NCBI GenBank assembly: GCA_904394685.1
Contig: CAJFNK010000009.1
Coordinates: 1 to 32,406, forward strand
DNA length: 32,406 nt
Source of the DNA: Candidatus Heritagella gallinarum
GTDB taxonomy: Bacteria > Bacillota > Clostridia > Oscillospirales > Acutalibacteraceae
Direction: 5' to 3'
Each line of letters starts with the position of its first letter. Position 1 is the first letter of the stretch. The position numbers and the translations under genes are program-made. Below, piece by piece: positions 15,897-24,001 of this stretch. The notes beneath the pieces are model-generated. The model saw nothing but the letters and a program-made list of their open reading frames with translations, was not told where the DNA came from and ran no database searches.

Positions 15897-16835
15897 ATGG
15901 ATAATCGATATCTCCTGTTAACAGAGCTTGAGGATGAAGGGAAACGGCTTGATGGCTATCTGGCAGAACAGATTCCGGAGCTCACCCGTTCGGCAGCGCA
16001 GAAGCTTCTGGAAAGCGGCGGGGTGCTGGTGCAGGGAAAGCCGGGAACTAAGAGCCTGAAACTGCGTCCCCATTGGGAAATCCAGGTGGTGGTACCAGAG
16101 GCGGTACCGCTGGAAATTCAGCCACAGGCGATTCCTCTGGACATCGTTTATGAAGATCAGGATCTTCTGGTGGTGAATAAACCCAAAGGCATGGTGGTGC
16201 ATCCTGCACCGGGAAACCCCGATGGAACGCTGGTCAATGCGCTGCTGGCACATTGCGGCGATTCCCTTTCCGGTATCAACGGGGTGATTCGTCCCGGCAT
16301 CGTTCATCGTATCGATAAAGATACCAGCGGGCTGCTGGTTGTGGCCAAAAACGATCAATCACACCGTCATCTGGCGGCACAGATTCAGGCACACAGCTTT
16401 ACCCGGCAGTATGAGGCGGTTGTATATGGCAACCTGAAAGACGACCAGGGGACTGTGAACGCCCCGATTGGCCGCCATCCAATTGAACGGAAAAAAATGG
16501 CGGTGACAGAAAAGGCGTCCCGCAATGCGGTTACCCATTATCAGGTGTTGGCACGATACGGCTCGTTTACCCATGTTCGTTTGCGCTTGGAAACAGGGCG
16601 CACGCATCAAATCAGGGTGCATATGGCGTATCTGGGCCATCCGGTGGCCGGGGACCCGGTTTATGGGCCTAAAAAGGTGATCGCTTCGCTGGAGGGCCAG
16701 TGCCTGCATGCCCGGACGATTGGGTTTATTCACCCGTCAACGGGGCAATATCTGGAATTTATCAGCCCGTTACCAATGTACTTCACCCAATTTCTGCACT
16801 CATTGGGAGTTCCCAAAGAGCAGGTTGCTGAGTAA
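15897..16835 (+). CDS. rluD: RluD-family ribosomal large subunit pseudouridine synthase
   Basis: 312 residues: N-terminal S4 domain (RLDGYLAEQIPELTRSAAQK) and the RluA-type catalytic domain with HRIDKDTSGLLVVAK, in which D140 is the catalytic aspartate. LETGRTHQIRVHMAYLGHPV and GDPVYG are also present. RluD proteins modify 23S rRNA helix 69; the exact target in this host is assumed from the family. Start ATG 15897 is the first codon that leaves the S4 domain intact; the ribosome site (CCGGGG, very close) is poor, so translation is probably coupled to lspA, whose stop is 7 bases upstream. The gene ends the division cluster and is followed by a strong terminator. Confidence 0.92.
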   Translation: MDNRYLLLTELEDEGKRLDGYLAEQIPELTRSAAQKLLESGGVLVQGKPGTKSLKLRPHWEIQVVVPEAVPLEIQPQAIPLDIVYEDQDLLVVNKPKGMVVHPAPGNPDGTLVNALLAHCGDSLSGINGVIRPGIVHRIDKDTSGLLVVAKNDQSHRHLAAQIQAHSFTRQYEAVVYGNLKDDQGTVNAPIGRHPIERKKMAVTEKASRNAVTHYQVLARYGSFTHVRLRLETGRTHQIRVHMAYLGHPVAGDPVYGPKKVIASLEGQCLHARTIGFIHPSTGQYLEFISPLPMYFTQFLHSLGVPKEQVAE

Positions 16836-16863
16836 TCTATTGTTTCAGATATCTTTGATCGAT

Positions 16864-16893
16864 AAAGCCTCCTTTTGGAGGCTTCTTTGTTTT
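16864..16893 (+). terminator. Rho-independent terminator after rluD
   Basis: AAGCCTCC (16865-16872) and GGAGGCTT (16877-16884) form a perfect 8-bp stem with a TTTT loop, followed by a T-rich tail (CTTTGTTTT). It separates the division cluster from the secretion locus. Confidence 0.9.
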
Positions 16894-16923
16894 GGGACAA
16901 ATTATTTGTGATACCTTTCAGAA

Positions 16924-16947
16924 AGTTTGTCACAGAGTTTGTCACAG
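16924..16947 (+). repeat. Two tandem 12-bp direct repeats upstream of the secretion operon promoter
   Basis: AGTTTGTCACAG occurs twice without gap (16924-16935 and 16936-16947), with a partial third AGTTTG overlapping at 16946-16951 and reaching the -35 box. One helical turn plus about 1.5 bases per repeat and the position directly upstream of -35 fit an activator site on one face of the DNA; the binding protein is unknown. Confidence 0.6.
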
Positions 16948-16948
16948 T

Positions 16949-16977
16949 TTGCATTTTGGGGAACAGGCCAGTATACT
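16949..16977 (+). promoter_or_regulatory. Promoter of the type VII secretion locus
   Basis: TTGCAT at 16949-16954 and TATACT at 16972-16977 are separated by 17 bases, a good sigma-A promoter. It lies 33 bases before the ATG of the EssC-like gene and after the rluD terminator, so it should drive the whole downstream set at least to 23856. Confidence 0.75.
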
Positions 16978-17009
16978 TATAAACAGAATGATAAAGGAGG
17001 GAATGCCCC

Positions 17010-20000
17010 ATGCTCTTAACGTTGGTAGAGCCGAATATGATCGCATCGCTGGCGCTGCCTGCAAAAATTAGCGGACGGTATTCCCTGCGCATGCTTACCG
17101 TTGAGGGAGTAAACGGCAATTGGCTGCTGAAATTTAACCGCCGCCATCTGGTGATGGAAACCCCGATATCTCCCAATGGAGAAGTGATTCTTCAGGAGCG
17201 CAATGTTTATACACTGCGGGAATCCGGCACCGGACGAAAAATGGTGTTGTTTGCCGATCCGGAAACAGAAGATCGCAAAACCTATACCCGTTATGTTTTG
17301 CCGGAAACATTTTCTCTGCGGATTGGCCGTGACAGCCAGAACGATATCTGCTTCCGGCTTCCGTATGTTTCGAGTTTTCATGCACGGCTGGAAGGCATGG
17401 ACGGGCGTCTGTATCTAACCGACCTTGGCAGTGTAAACGGAACCTTTGTCAACAACCGGCGGATTCAGCAGAAGGAGATTCTCCCCGGTGATTCTGTGTA
17501 TATCAGCGGATTGAAGCTGCTGTTTGGAAAGGGCTTTGTGGCGCTCAATAACCCGGACGGGATGGTGTATTGCAGCCGCCTGCTCACACCTCTCTATCCG
17601 GAGTATTTGCCGCCTGAGCAGGAAAAGGAAGAAGACGAGTATCTGGAGCCAATCAAGTTTTTCTATCGTTCTCCACGATTTAAGCGGGATGTGGAAACCG
17701 CTCAGTTCACCATTGACCCGCCCCCGCAGCAGCAGGGAAAAGAAAGCACTCCTATGGTGCTCCTGCTGGGGCCGTCAATCACGATGGGAATGGTTTCTCT
17801 GTCTACCGGCTTTTTTACGCTGTTCAATGTGTTAAATTCGGGAGGCAGTATGCTCAGCGCCATGCCTTCGCTGGTGATGTCGGTAGGAATGTTGATGGGA
17901 ACAGTCTTGTGGCCTGTGGTGACAAAACTGGTAGAAAAACGCACCCGCCGCCGCAAGGAAGAAGAACGCCGCACCAAATACCAGCAGTATATTGCCGGGA
18001 TGCAGGCAAAAATTCAGGAAGAAGGCTTCCGGCAGGCGGAGATACTCAATGAGAATATTGTCACACTGGACGATTGTATCGAACGTATCCGCAATACTCG
18101 CCGTACGCTCTGGGAGCGCATGTTCCGGCACAATGATTTTCTCATGCTTCGCCTGGGAATGGGTTCGCTGCCGCTGGACGCTGAATTCCGGTTCCCGGAA
18201 CGGAAATTTTCGGTAGAGGAAGACCCTTTGCAGGATGAACTTTATCGTTTGTGCAACAGCCCCCACGAGCTGGCTTCGGTACCGATTTCCCTTTCTCTGC
18301 GGGATTCCCATGTGATGGGCGTGATCGGCGACCGGGAGAATGTAGCAGCTTATGTCCGGGGTCTGGTGCTTCAAATCAGCGCCCTGCACAGCTATGACGA
18401 TGTGAAAATGGTATTCCTCTATGATGGGAGCGAAAGCGACCAGTGGGACTTTGCCAAGTGGCTGCCCCATACTTGGAACGAGCAGCATAACGTCCATTTT
18501 ATGGCGGGATCTCATCAGGATGCCAGAGAGATCTCCATTTTGCTGGAACGTGTATTTGCATCCCGTCAGGAACAGGAAGGCGAAGAACTGCTGCCCTGGT
18601 ATGTGGTGTTCGCATTAGACCGCAAGCTCGGTTCTCAAACGGAGCTGGTTCGCCAGATTCTGAGCGAAAAAGAGTGCAGAGGGTTTTCACTGGTAACTGC
18701 ATATGACGAGCTGCGCTTCCTTCCCAAAGAATGTACCAAGGTAGTGGAGCTGCACGGGAAAGACGCCTACCTGTATGACCAGGACGATATCTATGGGCAG
18801 AGGGAATACCTCTATCCGGATATCATGGTGTCGGCTTCCTGCCGTGATCTTTCGGTGCAGCTGGGCAATACCTTTTTGCAGGCAGCTTCTCGCAGGGAAC
18901 TGCCGGATATGCTCACATTCCTGGAGATGTTTGGCGTGGGCAAGGCAGAGCATTTAAATGCTCTCACCCGTTGGCAGGAACATGACCCCACTCGTACCCT
19001 TGCCACAGAAGTGGGTATGGACGGGGACGGCAACCTCTTTACCCTGGATCTTCATGAGAAGTTCCACGGCCCTCACGGTCTGGTGGCCGGTATGACCGGT
19101 TCCGGTAAAAGTGAATTTATCATGACATATATCCTCTCGATGGCGGTGAATTATCACCCCAATGAGGTGGCGTTTATTCTGATAGACTATAAAGGCGGCG
19201 GCATGGCTAAAGCCTTTGAGCGCCTGCCCCACACCGTAGGCATTATCACCAACCTGGATGGCGCAGCGGTAAACCGCTCGCTGGTTTCCATCCAGAGCGA
19301 ATTAAAACGCCGTCAGGCGGTGTTCCAAAAGGTGAGCAAGCAGATCGGTGTGAGCAACATTGATATTTATAAATATCAGAAGCTGTTCCGGGAGGGAAAA
19401 GTGGAAGAACCGTTGCAGCATCTGTTTATTATCTCCGATGAGTTTGCCGAACTGAAAACCCAGCAGCCCGATTTTATGCGGGAACTGGTCAGCGCCGCCC
19501 GTATCGGGCGAAGCCTGGGTGTTCACCTGATTCTGGCTACCCAAAAGCCCAGCGGCGTGGTGGATGACCAAATCTGGAGTAACAGCCGGTTCCGAATCTG
19601 CTTAAAAGTGCAGGAAAAGAGCGACAGTATGGATATGCTCAAACGGCCCGATGCCGCTGAACTGACCCAGACAGGACGCTTCTACTTGCAGGTAGGATAT
19701 AATGAGATCTTTGAAATGGGGCAGTCCGCCTGGGGTGGGGCGCCCTATGAGCCGAGTGACCGTCCCAAAAAGCAGAAAGACCGTTCCGTAGAGCTGCTGG
19801 ACAATGTGGGACATGTGATCCGTCAGGCGGCGATTCAGGAAAAACGGGCCGGCGGCGCCAAGCAGCTGGATACCATTGTGGGATATCTGCAAACTCTGGC
19901 AGAAGAAGAAAACATACATGCCCGTCCCCTGTGGAAACCGCCGCTCAAGCCGGTAATATTGCTGGATGAGCTTCTCAAAAAATATGCGGTTCCCGCAATG

Positions 20001-21530
20001 CGTGGGCTGGAGCCGGTTATCGGCGAAGCAGACGACCCCGAAAACCAGCGCCAGTTTGCCCTGACGCTCCCGCTTTCACGAGAAGGCAATGCGGTGGTTT
20101 ATGCTGCGGCCGGGGGTGGAAAATCCACCTTTATCTCGACAATGCTGTATAGCCTGCTCCGTTCTCATACCGCCCGGAGCCTGCACCTCTATCTTCTGGA
20201 TTTTGGCTCCGAAACGCTGCGTGCTTTTGCAAAAGCGCCGCAGGTGGGGGATGTGCTGTTTTCATATGACGCAGAAAAGGTGCAGAATCTCTTTAAGATG
20301 CTGACAGAGGAATTGGAACGCCGTAAACGCCTGTGTGCAGAGTATGGCGGTGATCTTGATTCCTATAACAGCGGCAGCGCCCAGCCGATGCCCTATATCC
20401 TCACAGTGATTCAGAACTATGCCGGGTTCTGTGAGGCATATGAAGAACTGGAGCCCAAGGTAGCGCTGCTGTCACGGGAAGGAACCAAATATGGAATCCT
20501 GTTTGTCATCACCGCTGTTAATGCCAATGCAGTGCGCTACCGTACCCTTCAGAACTTCCGGCAATTGCTGGTGCTGCAAATGAACGACAACTCGGAATAC
20601 AGCGGGATTCTTGGTTCTGTGGGTGGGGTTATCCCGGCTCATTGCAAAGGGCGTGGCCTGGTAAAAACCGACAAGGTATATGAGTTCCAGACGGCTAGCG
20701 TTTCTACCGGCGATGTGACGGCGGTGATCCGCACATTTGCAGAGGTGCTCGATCAGCACAATCAGGGAGCCAAAGCGCCCAGAGTGCCGATTTTGCCGGA
20801 ACATGTGACCCCGGATTTTGTAGAGGGGGAGATCGATGTTCCCAATCTGCTATACCCGGTGGGAATCCGCAAGGATACCCTGCAAACGGTTTTACTGAAT
20901 CTTCCAAAGCGCCCCATTCATTTTGTGCTGTATCAGGAGATGCCTGCTGGATTTGTTCCGGCACTGGCAAAGGTGTTTACCCGGCGGGAGGGCCTGGAAA
21001 CCGTTATGATGGACAGTGCTGGCTGTGGAGAAATTCCAAGCGTCCGAGTGCTGCGTGACAATGATTCCTGGAATCAGGAAACAGTTCGTCTGTTTGGTGA
21101 GCTGGTATACCGGCACAACAACGCCAAAGAGCTTTTGGAAAAGGGCGAGCCTGCTCCCGTATATTCGCCGCTTGTCTGTATCCTTAACGGGGTCAAGGGC
21201 GTTTTTGACGGCCTGACCGAAGACGGCAAGGATAAGCTGCATGTCATGATGGAAAAAAGTGAAGTGCCGCTGAATGTGTATTTTGTAGTGATTTCTGCGG
21301 TATCCGAGGTTTCTTCTTTCTCGTTCCGTCCCTGGTTTAAAAAGCAGCCGGTGTTCCAGAATGCGGTTTGGCTGGGTAACGGGATTTCCGATCAGTTCCA
21401 GCTCAAGGTGCGTTCCAGCGGCAAGCTGTATGAAAGTATCGGGGAAGAATTTGGCTATCTGGTAGAAGACGGAAATGCAGTGCTGATGAAACTGTTGACA
21501 ACCGGTGAAGGAGCCGAGAGAAATGGCTGA
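17010..21530 (+). CDS. essC: EssC/YukB-like type VII secretion ATPase with FHA domain
   Basis: A 1506-residue FtsK/SpoIIIE-type motor, the usual size for EssC. Residues 1-85 look like a degenerate first FHA domain. About 88-175 is a second FHA with canonical residues: IGRD (G106, R107), SSFHA and NGTFVN. Two transmembrane segments follow (about 248-275 and 281-303), then a charged helix. ATPase D1 has Walker A GMTGSGKS (694-701) and Walker B FIISDEFAEL (D810, E811). D2 has AAGGGKST (A1033-T1040) but a poor Walker B (ILTVIQNY). A third domain near the C-terminus lacks Walker motifs. In T7SSb the motor recruits WXG100 substrates and drives export. AAAGGAGGG precedes ATG 17010. It overlaps the EsaB-like gene by 8 bases. 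Confidence 0.93.
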   Translation: MLLTLVEPNMIASLALPAKISGRYSLRMLTVEGVNGNWLLKFNRRHLVMETPISPNGEVILQERNVYTLRESGTGRKMVLFADPETEDRKTYTRYVLPETFSLRIGRDSQNDICFRLPYVSSFHARLEGMDGRLYLTDLGSVNGTFVNNRRIQQKEILPGDSVYISGLKLLFGKGFVALNNPDGMVYCSRLLTPLYPEYLPPEQEKEEDEYLEPIKFFYRSPRFKRDVETAQFTIDPPPQQQGKESTPMVLLLGPSITMGMVSLSTGFFTLFNVLNSGGSMLSAMPSLVMSVGMLMGTVLWPVVTKLVEKRTRRRKEEERRTKYQQYIAGMQAKIQEEGFRQAEILNENIVTLDDCIERIRNTRRTLWERMFRHNDFLMLRLGMGSLPLDAEFRFPERKFSVEEDPLQDELYRLCNSPHELASVPISLSLRDSHVMGVIGDRENVAAYVRGLVLQISALHSYDDVKMVFLYDGSESDQWDFAKWLPHTWNEQHNVHFMAGSHQDAREISILLERVFASRQEQEGEELLPWYVVFALDRKLGSQTELVRQILSEKECRGFSLVTAYDELRFLPKECTKVVELHGKDAYLYDQDDIYGQREYLYPDIMVSASCRDLSVQLGNTFLQAASRRELPDMLTFLEMFGVGKAEHLNALTRWQEHDPTRTLATEVGMDGDGNLFTLDLHEKFHGPHGLVAGMTGSGKSEFIMTYILSMAVNYHPNEVAFILIDYKGGGMAKAFERLPHTVGIITNLDGAAVNRSLVSIQSELKRRQAVFQKVSKQIGVSNIDIYKYQKLFREGKVEEPLQHLFIISDEFAELKTQQPDFMRELVSAARIGRSLGVHLILATQKPSGVVDDQIWSNSRFRICLKVQEKSDSMDMLKRPDAAELTQTGRFYLQVGYNEIFEMGQSAWGGAPYEPSDRPKKQKDRSVELLDNVGHVIRQAAIQEKRAGGAKQLDTIVGYLQTLAEEENIHARPLWKPPLKPVILLDELLKKYAVPAMRGLEPVIGEADDPENQRQFALTLPLSREGNAVVYAAAGGGKSTFISTMLYSLLRSHTARSLHLYLLDFGSETLRAFAKAPQVGDVLFSYDAEKVQNLFKMLTEELERRKRLCAEYGGDLDSYNSGSAQPMPYILTVIQNYAGFCEAYEELEPKVALLSREGTKYGILFVITAVNANAVRYRTLQNFRQLLVLQMNDNSEYSGILGSVGGVIPAHCKGRGLVKTDKVYEFQTASVSTGDVTAVIRTFAEVLDQHNQGAKAPRVPILPEHVTPDFVEGEIDVPNLLYPVGIRKDTLQTVLLNLPKRPIHFVLYQEMPAGFVPALAKVFTRREGLETVMMDSAGCGEIPSVRVLRDNDSWNQETVRLFGELVYRHNNAKELLEKGEPAPVYSPLVCILNGVKGVFDGLTEDGKDKLHVMMEKSEVPLNVYFVVISAVSEVSSFSFRPWFKKQPVFQNAVWLGNGISDQFQLKVRSSGKLYESIGEEFGYLVEDGNAVLMKLLTTGEGAERNG

Positions 21531-21789
21531 GAGTATTCAGGAAAAAATTATTGCAGAAGTGTTGTTCCCGGCAGCAGAAAAGGTCTGTCAGGTACGGATT
21601 CCGCTGGATTTACGGGTGTATGATATCACATTGCTTTTGACAAAGCTGTTCTCTGATACCAATCTGGAGAGTTATTCGCCCACAAATCGGGCGATGCTTT
21701 GTGATGGATGTTCCGGTGTACGCTTTTCGGGCAAAAGTACTCCCAGAGAATTGGGATGGGAGAATGGCATCCGGCTTTTGCTGATATAA
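21523..21789 (+). CDS. esaB: YukD/EsaB-like small ubiquitin-fold protein
   Basis: 88 residues. Beta strands VCQVRIPLDLRVYDITLLLTKLF are followed by a loop and the ending LGWENGIRLLLI. This reproduces the beginning (RIPLDLRVYDIT) and the G-x-x-x-G-D/I-R-L end of YukD/EsaB, the ubiquitin-like component of T7SSb systems. In Staphylococcus EsaB is a cytosolic protein needed for secretion; its mechanism is unclear. ATG 21523 is preceded by GAAGGAG inside the essC gene and overlaps its stop by 8 bases. The assignment rests on size, fold pattern and position directly after essC. Confidence 0.7.
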   Translation: MAESIQEKIIAEVLFPAAEKVCQVRIPLDLRVYDITLLLTKLFSDTNLESYSPTNRAMLCDGCSGVRFSGKSTPRELGWENGIRLLLI

Positions 21790-21841
21790 AAGGATATGTT
21801 TTTGGATAGGCTCTTGCCTTCTGGAAAGGGATGAAGGTATA

Positions 21842-22144
21842 ATGTCGTTAGAGGCTGCGGTGATTCGCAAACAGGAACAGGAACTTCTGATTTGTGCAGA
21901 AATGATGAAGCAGATTAAAAGTAAAACGGCATCCATTCATGAGGAACTTCCTCAGGCATGGAAATCAGAAGAAACCGCCAGCGTTCAGGCGGCAATTCGT
22001 AAAAATATGGCGGAGCTGGAGAAAGAAACAGCCCAGCTCGAAAAGCTTTCTGCCATGATTGCCGAGGTGGGCGCCAGAATGCGTTCACAGGCAGTGCTTC
22101 TGGAAGAAGCCTCTCTTTGGGAGGATGGCGACGGCCTGTTTTAA
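21842..22144 (+). CDS. WXG100-like small helical protein with degenerate motif
   Basis: 100 residues, almost entirely predicted helix-turn-helix. The turn LPQAWKSEETASVQ lies near residue 40, where WXG100 (ESAT-6/EsxA) proteins carry W-x-G; here it is W-K-S. The second helix is a long coiled segment (MAELEKETAQLEKLSAMIAEV). Such proteins are the dimeric substrates or targeting factors of type VII systems, and the place two genes after essC fits that. There is no signal peptide. It starts at ATG 21842 with GAAGG upstream, 52 bases after the EsaB-like gene. The call is from size, architecture and context; a helical adaptor is the alternative. Confidence 0.6.
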   Translation: MSLEAAVIRKQEQELLICAEMMKQIKSKTASIHEELPQAWKSEETASVQAAIRKNMAELEKETAQLEKLSAMIAEVGARMRSQAVLLEEASLWEDGDGLF

Positions 22145-22174
22145 GCAGTTGAAATTGAAAGGAAGGAGGACGCA

Positions 22175-22546
22175 ATGGCGGAACTGGTTATTCGAGGAAA
22201 TTGGGTTACAGAGCTGGCATTTCAGGCGCTGGAATGTAGCAGACAGTTGAGAAGTATCAAGGCAACTCTGGATTCGCTGAACCTGGATCCGGCATTGCTT
22301 TCCGACCACAGCATCAATGTAACGATGCGGCAGTTAGAGGATTATCTGGAGTCCACCATCCGGCGCTATCAGAAAATCAATCAATATCTGCTCGAAAGTG
22401 TCGATGAATATACACGGATAGAGTCCCAGATTCTGGAGCAGGTTCCGGATGTTCCATCCGATATCAGGCGGGTGGGAGAATCTCTGCCGATACAGTCGAG
22501 CAATTTGGATTTCTTTGTCAGCGGGATGTCCGGTGAGAAGGAATAG
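22175..22546 (+). CDS. Second small helical protein of the secretion locus, unknown family
   Basis: 123 residues that I cannot place in a named family. The first 90 residues are strongly helical with a cysteine (C21) and two Trp/Tyr-rich helices (MRQLEDYLESTIRRYQKINQYLLESVDEY); the last 30 are Pro/Ser-rich and probably flexible. There is no signal peptide and no W-x-G. Many T7SSb loci encode such small alpha-helical partners of WXG100 or LXG proteins next to them, so a partner or chaperone is the likely role, as inference. GGAAGGAGGA precedes ATG 22175; the next gene begins 11 bases after its stop. Confidence 0.6.
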   Translation: MAELVIRGNWVTELAFQALECSRQLRSIKATLDSLNLDPALLSDHSINVTMRQLEDYLESTIRRYQKINQYLLESVDEYTRIESQILEQVPDVPSDIRRVGESLPIQSSNLDFFVSGMSGEKE

Positions 22547-22557
22547 GAGGAGTCATT

Positions 22558-23856
22558 ATGAATTTGCAATATGCACTGGTAGAAAACGGCTCAGTTGTTT
22601 CGATTGAAATGGTGCCGGGCATTGTGCTGGATCATCAGAAAATTGCAGCAGCCAGTGGACAGCCGGGGCTTGCGCCCATGTGGGTGGGAATCCGCAATGG
22701 CCGTGAGTGTTTGGAGTTTGGCGTAGAAGGGTTTCGCTCTTTGGCTGAATGTATGAATGGACAGTTAACGGTTTACGAGTTCCTTTCGCTGGAGCTGGCG
22801 TTAGCAGAGGCCGGGCGAAGCGCACAGGCAGCTGGTATAGCGGGACAGCTGGCAGAGTTTTCCGAACTGATTTTTATTTCCGGTAAGCAGGCACGCCTGT
22901 TGGTAATACCGGTTTCCGGTTATTCTGGAAAAGGAATCCAGAGTATCCTGCTAAACACCCTGTATGATTGTGTTTTTGTTCCGGGAGAGCCTCTTGGATA
23001 TGTACAGGAAGTGATGGCCTGCCTGCGTGGGAGTAATTTTACGCTGGAAGGAACGATTCGCTTTTTAAAGGATGAGATCGAAAAGCTCCAGACAATTTCC
23101 CGAATGAATGCAATGGGAGGAACCGTTCTGTTTTCGGATACGGAACGGTACCATCAGCAGATGAAGGAAGAAGAAGAAAGAAAAGCAGCAGAGGAAGTAG
23201 CCCGCCAACTGGCAGAGAGACAGGCAGCAGAGGAAGCCCGTCGATTGGCAGAACAGCAGGCAGCAGAGGAAGCTGCTCGTCGCTTAGCAGAACAACAGGC
23301 AGCCGAAGAAGAAGCTCGCCGGCTAGCCGAACAGCAAGCGGCCGAGGAAGCTGCCCGTCGGCTGGCCGAACAGCAGGCAGCGGAGGAAGCCCGTCGATTG
23401 GCGGAACAACAGGCAGCGGAAGAAGCTGCCCGCCGACTGGCCGAACAGCAAGCGGCAGAGGAAGCTGCCCGTCGGCTGACCGAACAGCAAGCGGCAGAGG
23501 AAGCTGCCCGTCGATTGGCAGAACAACAGGCGGCCGAAGAAGCCAAGAAAACCAATCAGATGTTGATGCTGGTTTTGAACCGGACAGGAGCGAAAATGCT
23601 TTTGAATGCGCCGGTTACCCGGATTGGGAAAAAAGAATCGATTGTAGACTTTTGTATTGCAGATAACCGTACCGTGAGTCGCCATCATGCAGATATCCTC
23701 AAAGAGGAGGATGACTACTATCTGGTAGACTGTGGTTCTTTAAATAAAAGCTATGTAAACGGGCAGGAAGCTCCCGAAGGCGTAAAGGTTCCCATTCATC
23801 CGGGAGACCAGATTACACTTTCTGACGAGCAGCTGACGCTCGAAAAAATGATATGA
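22558..23856 (+). CDS. FHA-domain protein with nine-unit coiled-coil repeat
   Basis: 432 residues in three parts. Residues 1-190 form a mixed alpha/beta domain resembling the region (DUF6382-type, tentative) found ahead of FHA domains in clostridial proteins. Residues 214-328 are nine repeats of a 12-13-residue unit of the form AARRLAEQQAAEE, a TolA-like long single helix or coiled coil. Residues 350-432 are an FHA domain with IGKKES (Lys in place of the usual Arg), TVSRHHADIL and SLNKSYVNG, so the phosphothreonine pocket is largely kept. No transmembrane segment is seen; it should be cytosolic. It probably binds phosphorylated partners made by the kinase at 24899. AGGAGG precedes ATG 22558. 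Confidence 0.8.
   Translation: MNLQYALVENGSVVSIEMVPGIVLDHQKIAAASGQPGLAPMWVGIRNGRECLEFGVEGFRSLAECMNGQLTVYEFLSLELALAEAGRSAQAAGIAGQLAEFSELIFISGKQARLLVIPVSGYSGKGIQSILLNTLYDCVFVPGEPLGYVQEVMACLRGSNFTLEGTIRFLKDEIEKLQTISRMNAMGGTVLFSDTERYHQQMKEEEERKAAEEVARQLAERQAAEEARRLAEQQAAEEAARRLAEQQAAEEEARRLAEQQAAEEAARRLAEQQAAEEARRLAEQQAAEEAARRLAEQQAAEEAARRLTEQQAAEEAARRLAEQQAAEEAKKTNQMLMLVLNRTGAKMLLNAPVTRIGKKESIVDFCIADNRTVSRHHADILKEEDDYYLVDCGSLNKSYVNGQEAPEGVKVPIHPGDQITLSDEQLTLEKMI
23197..23541 (+). repeat. Nine in-frame coiled-coil coding repeats (36 or 39 bp)
   Basis: The segment encodes nine units of which seven have 13 residues and two (the second and sixth) have 12. Amino acids are nearly constant while codons differ between units at synonymous positions, so the repeat is kept at protein level and is not a fresh DNA duplication. 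Confidence 0.85.
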
Positions 23857-23877
23857 GGTTAAGCTGGCAAATTCTTC

Positions 23878-23907
23878 TTGACATACTGAAGGAATAAGGG
23901 ATATCTG
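23878..23907 (+). promoter_or_regulatory. Possible internal promoter before the zinc-ribbon membrane gene
   Basis: A perfect TTGACA (23878-23883) is followed after 18 bases by TATCTG (23902-23907), a fair -10. The 145-base gap after the FHA gene, larger than others in the locus, supports a promoter here. A second TATATT at 23923 lacks a -35. Confidence 0.4.
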
Positions 23908-24001
23908 TTCAGGAAGCAAGGGTATATTTTACGATCAGGAGGAAAGAGAAATCTGCCGGTTACCTATATAAATTTCATTTCAAACGAGGAGGAATATTTT
24001 C

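Noticed and set aside
23197-23541. Repeat array as CRISPR or minisatellite
   Set aside because: Units are in frame, without spacers, and differ at synonymous positions; they encode a coiled coil.
23154-23555. Minus-strand frame of 133 residues rich in Ser, Ala and Cys
   Set aside because: It is the antisense shadow of the Ala/Glu/Arg/Gln repeat of the FHA protein, with no ribosome site.
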